Assembly: GCA_038874435.1 (NCBI GenBank)
Contig: JAVZCK010000004.1
Coordinates: forward strand, 1 to 64,000
Source: Thermoplasmata archaeon
Lineage (GTDB): Archaea > Thermoplasmatota > Thermoplasmata > Lutacidiplasmatales > SKW197
Direction: 5' to 3'
DNA: 64,000 bases
Shown: positions 1 to 7,148 of the stretch, piece by piece
How the letters are laid out: each line of letters begins with the position of its first letter
Position numbering within the stretch: position 1 is the stretch's first letter
Made by a program: the position numbers and the translations under genes
Notes under the pieces: model-generated
What the model was told of the DNA's origin: nothing
The model's input: only the letters and a program-made list of their open reading frames with translations
Database searches by the model: none

Positions 1-145
1 ATACGAACCATTTAACAAATACATGAAAGTATGGTTTACTCCTCTGATTTCATTTTCTCTGTGGAAAATTGGTAAGGGACAGCGTAAAAGCTTGTGTGGC
101 TCATACCAACCTTCCGAAGTCATGGGGTGCTGCAATAATTCAAAA

Positions 146-156
146 CCTTATTATCC
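146..156 (+). promoter_or_regulatory. TATA-like box of the HPS-RraA gene
   Basis: The T/A stretch CCTTATTATCC is centred about 27 bp before the ATG at 178, the spacing expected for a leaderless archaeal transcript. No ribosome-binding site precedes the ATG. The bases before it (1-145) show no gene I can support. Confidence 0.5.
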
Positions 157-177
157 TCCATTGCCCTTCCTGTTATC

Positions 178-1476
178 ATGCATGAGAAACCAGTTCTTCA
201 GGTTGCTCTGGATATGGAAAACATAGAGCGAGCCCTTGAAATTGCAGGAGAGGCCGTGGCTGGTGGTGCTGACTGGGTGGAGGCGGGAACACCTCTAATT
301 AAAAGCCATGGACTTGATGCAGTTCGTGCCTTAAAAAGAAAATTCAAGGACAAGGTGATTGTTGCAGACATGAAAACGATGGATGTAGGCGGTTTTGAGG
401 TGGAGATTGCTGCAAAAGCAGGAGCGGATGTGGTCTGTGTTCTGGGTGTTGCAGATGATTCTACAATTACAGAGGCAGTAAAGGCAGGGCGAAAGTATGG
501 AGCAAAGATAATGTTGGATTTGCTTGGTGTGGAGAACAAGAAGAAGAGAATTGCTGAAGCAGCCAAGCTTGGGGTGGACTATGTCTGTCTCCATCTCGGA
601 ATCGACCAGCAGATGTCTGCAAAGAGTATTTTTGATGAGTTGAGGGAGATTGTGAAGATTGCACCAGTGCCTGTTGGCGTTGCGGGCGGCATTAACTCAG
701 AGACTGCAGCAGAAGCAGTAAATGCGGGTGCAAGCATAATCATAGTCGGAAGTGCAATCATAAAGGCAAAGGATGTGAAGGACGCAGCTGCAAAAATAAA
801 AGAAGCCATACTTTCAGGCATTCCACAACAAACAGAGGACTTCAAGAAATACAGCGAACAACAGCTTTTTGAGGCATTTTCAAAGGTGTCCACACCCAAC
901 ATCTCTGATGCGATGCATAGAAAAGGAGCGATGAAAGGCATCAAGCCGTGCATAAACCGCAATAGAAAGATGGTGGGCAGGGCGCTCACTGTTAGAACAA
1001 TCGATGGAGATTGGGCAAAGCCAGTGGAAGCGATTGATAGGGCTCGCAAGGGAGATGTGATAGTCATAGATGCGGGGAGTGGCACAACAGCGGTCTGGGG
1101 AGAACTAGCATCCTGGAGTTGTAAGGTGAAGGGGGTTGCGGGTGTTGTGATAGATGGAGCTGTGAGAGACATTGATACAATTCTGAATATTGATTTTCCA
1201 GTATTCGCAAGACATGTAGTTCCTTGTGCTGGAGAGCCAAAGGGATTTGGAGAAATTGGTGTGGAGATTGTTTGCGGAGGCCAGGTAGTTTCCACTGGTG
1301 ATTGGATCATTGGAGATGAGAGCGGTGTTGTTGTCGTTCCCCAGAAGGATGCAGTCCAGATTGCGAATCGTGCGGTTGAGGTAATGGAACGGGAAAATCG
1401 GCTCAGGGAAGAAATAAAGCAGGGAGGCACCCTCTCCTCAATCCAGAAACTTGAAAGATGGGAGAAAGTAGGCTAA
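178..1476 (+). CDS. 3-hexulose-6-phosphate synthase fused to RraA-like domain
   Basis: This 432-aa cytoplasmic protein joins two domains. Residues 1-210 form an OMP-decarboxylase-superfamily barrel with the D-x-K-x2-D catalytic motif (D64, K66, D69 in VADMKTMD) and the glycine-rich phosphate loop VGVAGGI. That is 3-hexulose-6-phosphate synthase, which interconverts ribulose 5-phosphate plus formaldehyde and hexulose 6-phosphate. In archaea lacking the oxidative pentose phosphate route it runs backwards to make ribulose 5-phosphate. Residues about 225-432 are an RraA-like domain with the RD-x2-D signature (GAVRDIDTI). RraA relatives include oxaloacetate decarboxylases/HMG aldolases; the role in this fusion is unknown. 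Such fusions are known in archaea. The partner isomerase lies far away at 53442. The 3' end overlaps the convergent next gene by 4 bp. Confidence 0.9.
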   Translation: MHEKPVLQVALDMENIERALEIAGEAVAGGADWVEAGTPLIKSHGLDAVRALKRKFKDKVIVADMKTMDVGGFEVEIAAKAGADVVCVLGVADDSTITEAVKAGRKYGAKIMLDLLGVENKKKRIAEAAKLGVDYVCLHLGIDQQMSAKSIFDELREIVKIAPVPVGVAGGINSETAAEAVNAGASIIIVGSAIIKAKDVKDAAAKIKEAILSGIPQQTEDFKKYSEQQLFEAFSKVSTPNISDAMHRKGAMKGIKPCINRNRKMVGRALTVRTIDGDWAKPVEAIDRARKGDVIVIDAGSGTTAVWGELASWSCKVKGVAGVVIDGAVRDIDTILNIDFPVFARHVVPCAGEPKGFGEIGVEIVCGGQVVSTGDWIIGDESGVVVVPQKDAVQIANRAVEVMERENRLREEIKQGGTLSSIQKLERWEKVG

Positions 1477-4046
1477 CCCATTTCTTTTTTAATTCGTTCA
1501 ATGAATTTTACTGCATGGGTTTTTTCGAAGTAATCAAGTGCAGTTTTAAAATGCTCCATAGCCCTTTCCATGTTTCCCTTTTCTTTCTCTAAAATTCCGA
1601 TCTCCAGATGCAGGGCTGCAATCTCACCTGCAGCATTCGTTAGCTTATAAATCTCCATGCATCTATTAAAACTCTCCTCTGCTTCCGTATACATCTTTCT
1701 CATTCTTTTGATGATGCCCTCTGAAAAGTAAACGGACGCTTCAACCTCTGGCGATTTTGTTTCGGCAAGGGCGAGCAATGCTCTTTGGATATATTCCTCT
1801 GCGCTTTCCCAGTTGCCTTCCTTTGCATGTACGAGGGCTAGATTTGCAAGCACTTTCACGGAGACCCTTCTTTCACCCAATTCTTCCGCTACAGCCAGTG
1901 CAATCTTATAAAATTCCTTTGCCTTCTCGTAGTCCTCCATGTCCTTGTAAAGATTTCCAATGTTGCTTGAAGAAACCAAGTATTCCCATTTGTTTCCTAA
2001 CTTTGTGTTAGTTTCAAAGTCCTTCTTGTAATACTCCATTGCTTTCTCCCAGTTTCCAGCATCGTGGTAAATCACGCCGAGATTATTGTAGATGAATGCC
2101 TGGCCTGTAACATCATGAGTTTTTTCAAAAATCTCCTTTGCCAGCGTATAATATTCCACTGCCTTCTCATTCTTGCCTTGCGTTGCATAGATTGCTCCGA
2201 TGTTGTTGTAGGTGTTCGCAAGGGGAGTGAGGAGATTGTATTTTTTTCTCACATCTGCGCATCTTAAGAGATATTCCTCTGCCTCTTTCACCTTTCCCAT
2301 CATGAACAAATTTGTTCCGTACCTGTGATAAACCTCTGCCATCTCGATTTCATCTTCGTATCTTTTACAGATTTCCAAGCTCTTAAGGTAGTAGGACTGG
2401 GCAGCTATGTAATCCCCTCTTTTCTCATAGACGAAGCCCATGCTCCTGTAAATTTTGCCCATTTCCTTGTTAAGATTTGCATCCTTTGCAATTTCAACTG
2501 CTTCGCTGAGAAGGTTCAGAGAGGCGTGGGGGTTGCCCCGTTTCTGCTCCACGAATGCATGTTTTAGCAGAGTTCCAATTTCAAGTGCATCATCTTTTAT
2601 CATTCTAGCCAATTTTCGCAATTCCATCAGGTTTTCTACCGCGACCTCCCAGGATGCCTGAAGAATTGCCGCTTCTGCGATGAGATTGTGCGTTTCAATT
2701 CTTAAATTTGGGTCATTTATTTTTGCCAGTTCTATGCATTCTTTTGCGCGTCTTGCAAGTGCAATCGCCTCATCAACTGCGAATTTTTCTAGCATTTTTT
2801 TTGCTAATACGATTGAGTAATTTGCACACTTCTGATAATTGCAGGAAATCCAGTAATGGGTCGCAACAGCATTTAATGTCGCCTCATTCTGCTCTATCTC
2901 TTCCTCCAGAATTTTTGCTGCTTTTTCATGTAGCATTTTTCTGCGGAGCCCAGTGTGTGTTCCATAGCTCGCTTCGTAAAATAGGTTATGAGAAAATCGG
3001 TATGTATCTCCTAGTCCTTTCTCTTCCACTAGATAGCCACTATTTACAAGCAATTCAAGCAGAGAAAGCAGTTCTTCCTCTGGTATTTCAGTTAATTTTT
3101 GTAAATCTTCGTATCTGAATCTTCTGCCTAGGACTGCTGCATTGGAAAGAAGTTTTTTGGCATTATCTGGCAGCATCTCAATTCTACCTTTAACAAGGTT
3201 TACAAGAGTTTCAGGGACAGCCAGCTCACTTAATTCCCTTTTTATTTTTCTTGTTCTCGGTTCATAGAAACCTTTGGTGATCACCACATGTGCGACTTCT
3301 TCAATGTAAAGTGGGTTTCCTTCTGTCTTTTCATAAATTATTTTCAGGAGCTCTGAAGGAATTTTCCATGTTTGAAGAAGGGCTTCAAGCAGTACAGCGG
3401 TTTCCTCAATTTTCAATGGTTCCAGTTTTACTGTATGCACTCCTTTTGCTCCCACAATTTTTTCAAGCATGCCATGGAGCGCTTTAGATTTTTTGAGGAC
3501 AATTATGTCATCTGGATAGGCACAGAAAATTGAAAATTTTTCATCCTGCACAAATTTAGAAAGATACATCAGAAGATTTAGGGATTCTGGGTCTGCCCAG
3601 TGCAGATCGTCTAGGATTATGAGTAGAGGGCGAGATTCAAGAAGGGTCTTTATCTTTTGGTGATATTCCTCATAAATCCTGTATCTTTCTCTAGTGACAT
3701 CGATTGTTTCTATGTTCTTTGTTGTTTTCTCCTCAAACATTGAAATTCCTATCGGGATTTTTGTATCCTCCGTTAAGTCAGGTATTTGTCTAAATGCATC
3801 TTTAAATGGAAGGTATGGGACCGAGCTTTCATCAAGTCCTCTACCTTTTAGTACACAAAATTCTTCAGCAATGGCATACTTCTCAATAATTTCCAGCAAT
3901 CTGCTTTTCCCGATTCCCACAGGACCAGTAATGAAAACAATGGAACCATGTCCATTCTTTGTTTCCTCAAGATAGCCAACGAGCTGTGCAATCTCCTTGC
4001 TTCTCCCCACGAATGGTAATTCCGTTGGAAAGTTCTGATTTACCAT
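1473..4046 (-). CDS. AAA/STAND-type ATPase with C-terminal TPR repeats
   Basis: A protein of 857 aa. The N-terminal third is an AAA_16/STAND-like NTPase that starts with the FVGR box, then Walker A (GPVGIGKSR) and Walker B (LLIILDDLHWAD). The C-terminal half is a run of about ten tetratricopeptide repeats (motifs such as GNWEKAMEYYKKDF, GDYIAAQSYYLKSLEI). This is the layout of MalT-like signalling ATPases, in which the TPR superhelix binds a ligand or partner, but no DNA-binding domain is visible, so the output is unknown. The frame stays open to a TTG at 4067. The ATG at 4046 is preferred because the TATA box at 4071-4080 is 29 bp upstream of it, fitting a leaderless transcript. It is transcribed in the same direction as the 5S gene behind it. 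Confidence 0.75.
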   Translation of the reverse strand: MVNQNFPTELPFVGRSKEIAQLVGYLEETKNGHGSIVFITGPVGIGKSRLLEIIEKYAIAEEFCVLKGRGLDESSVPYLPFKDAFRQIPDLTEDTKIPIGISMFEEKTTKNIETIDVTRERYRIYEEYHQKIKTLLESRPLLIILDDLHWADPESLNLLMYLSKFVQDEKFSIFCAYPDDIIVLKKSKALHGMLEKIVGAKGVHTVKLEPLKIEETAVLLEALLQTWKIPSELLKIIYEKTEGNPLYIEEVAHVVITKGFYEPRTRKIKRELSELAVPETLVNLVKGRIEMLPDNAKKLLSNAAVLGRRFRYEDLQKLTEIPEEELLSLLELLVNSGYLVEEKGLGDTYRFSHNLFYEASYGTHTGLRRKMLHEKAAKILEEEIEQNEATLNAVATHYWISCNYQKCANYSIVLAKKMLEKFAVDEAIALARRAKECIELAKINDPNLRIETHNLIAEAAILQASWEVAVENLMELRKLARMIKDDALEIGTLLKHAFVEQKRGNPHASLNLLSEAVEIAKDANLNKEMGKIYRSMGFVYEKRGDYIAAQSYYLKSLEICKRYEDEIEMAEVYHRYGTNLFMMGKVKEAEEYLLRCADVRKKYNLLTPLANTYNNIGAIYATQGKNEKAVEYYTLAKEIFEKTHDVTGQAFIYNNLGVIYHDAGNWEKAMEYYKKDFETNTKLGNKWEYLVSSSNIGNLYKDMEDYEKAKEFYKIALAVAEELGERRVSVKVLANLALVHAKEGNWESAEEYIQRALLALAETKSPEVEASVYFSEGIIKRMRKMYTEAEESFNRCMEIYKLTNAAGEIAALHLEIGILEKEKGNMERAMEHFKTALDYFEKTHAVKFIERIKKEMG

Positions 4047-4070
4047 TGATTGAGATAATCTTTTCAAAAA

Positions 4071-4080
4071 TAAATATTTA
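4071..4080 (-). promoter_or_regulatory. TATA box of the AAA-TPR gene
   Basis: TAAATATTTA, centred about 29 bp before the ATG at 4046. It sits just behind the 5S gene, so the 5S terminator and this promoter almost abut. Confidence 0.55.
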
Positions 4081-4086
4081 CCTCAT

Positions 4087-4098
4087 AAAAACCCAAAA
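4087..4098 (-). terminator. T-rich 5S terminator
   Basis: Immediately downstream of the 5S 3' end the minus strand reads GTTTTGGGTTTTTA, two short oligo-T runs as used by archaeal RNA polymerase for intrinsic termination. Confidence 0.45.
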
Positions 4099-4104
4099 CT
4101 CATG

Positions 4105-4227
4105 TGTCGACAGCGTTCCATGCTTCCCGCAGGCTCGCGCACTGGAGTACAACATGGAACGCGAGCAGGCTTAACTTCCGGGTTCGGAAAGAGACCGGGT
4201 GTTTCCCTGCTCCTATGGCCGTCGACA
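4105..4227 (-). rRNA. rrf: 5S ribosomal RNA
   Basis: The minus strand carries the conserved archaeal 5S core: the GGCCATAG 5' arm, then GGGAAACACCCGG, the loop B/C segment CCGAACCCGGAAGTTAAG, and GTACTCCAGTGCGCGAG. The ends TGTCGACGGCC and GGAACGCTGTCGACA pair to close the terminal helix (shared TGTCGACA palindromic ends), giving about 123 nt. No 16S, 23S or tRNA genes are adjacent, so the gene is an isolated transcription unit with its own TATA box. Unlinked 5S genes are typical of Thermoplasmata. Ends may be off by one or two bases. Confidence 0.95.
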
Positions 4228-4247
4228 GGGAAAGGGAGAAAGAGGGA

Positions 4248-4256
4248 TTATATAAA
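4248..4256 (-). promoter_or_regulatory. TATA box of the 5S gene
   Basis: On the minus strand the sequence TTTATATAA lies about 25 bp before the 5' end of the 5S RNA, a near-consensus archaeal TATA element. Confidence 0.7.
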
Positions 4257-4274
4257 GATTTTTGATGGTGTTTT

Positions 4275-6407
4275 TTACTCCCCTTTTGCCTTCTTCAGGA
4301 GTTCAATTACTTCAGGATAGTCAATTCCTAGTTCCTTCACTTTCTCGATAGTCGGAACACCATTCTTCGTCCAGCCACGCCTTGCATACACTGCATCACA
4401 GAGTTTTTGATACTGCTCTTCCCTGTACTTTCTCAGTTCCCTCATTTTCTCCTCAGTGCTCATTTTTTCCACATTGTAACCAAGTTGCCGCAACTGGTTG
4501 TCATATCTCTCCTTTCTGCTCTCGTATTCCTCTTTTGTCACAGGTCCGACAGACCTGTAGGGTGGCATGTCGTGTTCTCTTGTCCCAAAACCCATTCGCA
4601 AATTGAAAATTCTCTGGAAATTGTAGACAACCTCGCTCATCTTTATTAAATCGTCTGCACCCACTTTTCTACCAGTAACTGCTGAGAAATACTTGGCATA
4701 ACTTTCCACATGTTTCATAACTTTTGCTGGTTCCTTTGTCTGCGCATTATCAAGAGGCGTAACATCATTCCAGGGCAGTTTACAAAGTCCATTTAACCCG
4801 AACCAGGTCCTCCACATCGGGAACCAGTATAATGCCTCTGCTTTCTGTTCAAATGTGGGCATCAACTTCTTCACCATATCCAAGAATATGAGCCAGGCCT
4901 CATCATGCTGTGGACCTTTCAGTGCCAGGGCATAGCCACCCTGCTGGGCCAAGCTTTCCTTTGTAACATACTCTGAGTATTCAAGTCCCTTCACTTCCAT
5001 TCCAATGTCTTTCATGAGATTCCTGTCAGCTCCGAATTTTGCGAAATGCTCCTTCATTTTCCGTACACCCATGCCTAGAATCTTGCCAAAGCCCTCGCCA
5101 TTGCTCATCTGGTGGAGAATAATGAGCATTGCCTCTTTATTTCCAAATTTAAGTTCAAGTCCACCTGTGATTTCTTTGTTTATTAAGCCACGTTCGAAAC
5201 ACTCCATTGCAAACGCAAGGCTTGTTCCGAATGAGATTGTGTCTATGCCATATGTATCGCAATAAAAGTTGCCTTCAATTACTGCCTCAATATCAAAGAT
5301 GCCACAATTTGAGCCAATTCCTGCTATTGTCTCATACTCTGGGCCATCAACTAACACCGGCTTTCCAGCATACTTCCCTGTTTTCGGCACGAAGTTGTTT
5401 ACATGGTGAGAGCAGGAGAGTGCACAACCAATCCAGCAGGAATCGTTGTTTTTGTTTTTGCCAAAGTATTTTCTGAACTCCTCAGCATATAGGTTTTTTG
5501 CATCAGGGTGTGAGCCATACTGGAAGTTATGCACAGGTAGAAGGTCGAAGTCATTCATAATGCTCACGAGATGTGTAGTCCCAATTTCTCGCATCTGGTT
5601 TTGTTTTGGGTCAAGCTCTCGAATTTCAGACGAATGGTATTTTCCCGCCTCCATTAGTGCCTTCATGTCCGCAGGGTTGTTTGATTGGACTGTTACATTA
5701 GAGCATTTCACCACAATTGCAAGAATATTTTTATTTCGTAACACCGTGCCAGTTCCTCCTCTACCCGCCTGTTTCACCCTTACCTTATTCAGCACAGTGT
5801 CATACCAGGAGAAATTGAGGCAGCCGTAAAGAATGTACTTAGCCGCACTTCCACTTGAGACAACACTCACGGATTTTTTGTTGGTGCCTCCATACTTTGC
5901 AGTCAGCTCCTCTGCAAGCAAGTGGGTATCCTCATGCAGTCCAGCAGCATCTACAATCTCTACATATCCCTCATCCCCGTTTATGAAAATCACACATTCT
6001 TTTTCTGCTTTTCCCTGAACACAGAGTGCATCAAAACCAGAGAATTTCAGGTAGGGGCCAAAGTAACCACCAACATTTGAGTCAACCACAGAATCTGTAA
6101 GCGGTGAGATTGTTGTGACTATGGACTTCCCACTGCCTGGATAAATTGTTGTTCCGCCTAATGGTCCAGAAGCGATACAGAGGCAATTTTCTGGCATATC
6201 CCATTTTATCTTTTTATTCCATGGGAGTGCATGCCACATTAGGTAGAGGCAGAAACCTCTCCCACCAATGAATTTGTTTTTCATTTCTTCAGTAACTGGC
6301 TTTTCCTCGACCATGGACTTACTCAAATCAATGTATAAGGTTCTCCCAGCATAGCCCCTCTCAACTGGTTTTTTTGTATAGGTGTATTTGTGATACATGC
6401 CAACCAC
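4275..6407 (-). CDS. Aldehyde:ferredoxin oxidoreductase family tungsten enzyme
   Basis: A cytoplasmic oxidoreductase of about 710 aa in the AOR family, which oxidises aldehydes (or performs related low-potential chemistry) with a tungstopterin and one [4Fe-4S] cluster, passing electrons to ferredoxin. The N-terminal pterin-binding domain has GGRGFCLYLM (48-57) and the pterin-loop segment KQAGRGGTGTVLRNKN (212-227). Cluster cysteines are C324, C328 and C332 plus a late Cys in GLCKLPW near residue 550. The first spacing is C-x3-C rather than the usual C-x2-C. The substrate cannot be told from sequence. The GTG at 6407 lies 28 bp from the shared TATA box; an ATG at 6398 is the alternative. Divergent from the HhH-GPD-like gene. 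Confidence 0.85.
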   Translation of the reverse strand: MVGMYHKYTYTKKPVERGYAGRTLYIDLSKSMVEEKPVTEEMKNKFIGGRGFCLYLMWHALPWNKKIKWDMPENCLCIASGPLGGTTIYPGSGKSIVTTISPLTDSVVDSNVGGYFGPYLKFSGFDALCVQGKAEKECVIFINGDEGYVEIVDAAGLHEDTHLLAEELTAKYGGTNKKSVSVVSSGSAAKYILYGCLNFSWYDTVLNKVRVKQAGRGGTGTVLRNKNILAIVVKCSNVTVQSNNPADMKALMEAGKYHSSEIRELDPKQNQMREIGTTHLVSIMNDFDLLPVHNFQYGSHPDAKNLYAEEFRKYFGKNKNNDSCWIGCALSCSHHVNNFVPKTGKYAGKPVLVDGPEYETIAGIGSNCGIFDIEAVIEGNFYCDTYGIDTISFGTSLAFAMECFERGLINKEITGGLELKFGNKEAMLIILHQMSNGEGFGKILGMGVRKMKEHFAKFGADRNLMKDIGMEVKGLEYSEYVTKESLAQQGGYALALKGPQHDEAWLIFLDMVKKLMPTFEQKAEALYWFPMWRTWFGLNGLCKLPWNDVTPLDNAQTKEPAKVMKHVESYAKYFSAVTGRKVGADDLIKMSEVVYNFQRIFNLRMGFGTREHDMPPYRSVGPVTKEEYESRKERYDNQLRQLGYNVEKMSTEEKMRELRKYREEQYQKLCDAVYARRGWTKNGVPTIEKVKELGIDYPEVIELLKKAKGE

Positions 6408-6430
6408 CGAAAAGGCATAGAAAGAGGAAG

Positions 6431-6438
6431 ATATAAAG
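6431..6438. promoter_or_regulatory. Shared divergent TATA element
   Basis: ATATAAAG is centred about 28 bp from the AOR GTG (6407, minus) and 27 bp from the ATG at 6462 (plus). Its T/A core can be read as a TATA box on both strands, so the two genes may share or compete for one element. Confidence 0.5.
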
Positions 6439-6461
6439 ATATTGAGTTATTCTTGCTTTCA

Positions 6462-7148
6462 ATGGCCCTCAAATCCATTGTAGATGAATACATGCAAAAG
6501 GTTTATGGTCTAAAGGAGCATTGTGAACGCTGTCTTGCCACACAGCGGTGGCATGGCAGTGTTGTGCTGATGGTGATGGATGCGGCTTTTACTTCCATTG
6601 GCCTTAATTACTTCACTGCAGTCGTGCCAAAGGTTGTGGAATTTAAGAGGCGATTTGTGGATAATGGCGAAATTCAGTGCCTTGAAGATTTGGCGATGGC
6701 AAATGTGGAGGAGATGAGGAGTGTGTGGAAAAACCGTCGTTCCTTGCAGATGGCAAAGGAAATTGCAGCGTATCTATCTCAACTGGGTAAGAATGACAGA
6801 GAAGCGTTGCGAGAATGGGCACAGCAAAGTAGTTTGGAGCATTGGGAAAAAGACCCAATCGGGAAAATGCGTGGAGTGGGCTTAATCACTTACCAGTATT
6901 TGCGGATGATGGGAGGCATAGACACAGTAATGCCTGACAAAATTGTGAAAAGAGTTATCAACGAGATTTTAGTGAAGGCAGGAGAGAAGCCAGTCCAAGA
7001 AGATTTTGCATTTATCAAAAAATGTGAGGAAATCGCAATTGCTTGTGGCTATAGACCGATTGAACTCTGCTGGATGACCTGGCTCGTGCAGGAGCAGGGA
7101 AAAGTTGTGAGGATGGAAAAATACAGAGAAATCTTAGGTGAAATTTGA
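6462..7148 (+). CDS. HhH-GPD-like DNA glycosylase fold protein
   Basis: An all-alpha protein of 228 aa. Residues around 140-175 contain a helix-hairpin-helix-like segment (MRGVGLITYQYL) followed by GGIDTVMPDKIVKR, resembling the HhH-GPD module of the endonuclease III/AlkA superfamily, with an Asp in the usual catalytic position (PDKIV). The catalytic Lys of bifunctional endonuclease III is not present in the hairpin, and there is no C-terminal [4Fe-4S] cysteine set, so if it is an enzyme it would act as a monofunctional base-excision glycosylase. The family link rests on motif resemblance only. The start at 6462 is chosen for the TATA spacing; an upstream in-frame ATG at 6390 lies inside the divergent gene. 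Confidence 0.5.
   Translation: MALKSIVDEYMQKVYGLKEHCERCLATQRWHGSVVLMVMDAAFTSIGLNYFTAVVPKVVEFKRRFVDNGEIQCLEDLAMANVEEMRSVWKNRRSLQMAKEIAAYLSQLGKNDREALREWAQQSSLEHWEKDPIGKMRGVGLITYQYLRMMGGIDTVMPDKIVKRVINEILVKAGEKPVQEDFAFIKKCEEIAIACGYRPIELCWMTWLVQEQGKVVRMEKYREILGEI

Noticed and set aside
23-226. 67-codon frame at the left edge
   Set aside because: Overlaps the start and promoter of the HPS-RraA gene; low-complexity and no ribosome-binding site.
579-1430. Long open frame of 283 codons on the minus strand inside the HPS-RraA gene
   Set aside because: Exactly antisense to a well-supported gene; its protein is Ser/Thr/Pro-rich low-complexity typical of a shadow frame.
4275-6407. Naming the AOR-family enzyme as benzoyl-CoA reductase subunit BamB
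   Set aside because: No Bam partner subunits nearby, and N-terminal sequence resembles the general AOR family; nearby CoA ligases are not in the same operon.
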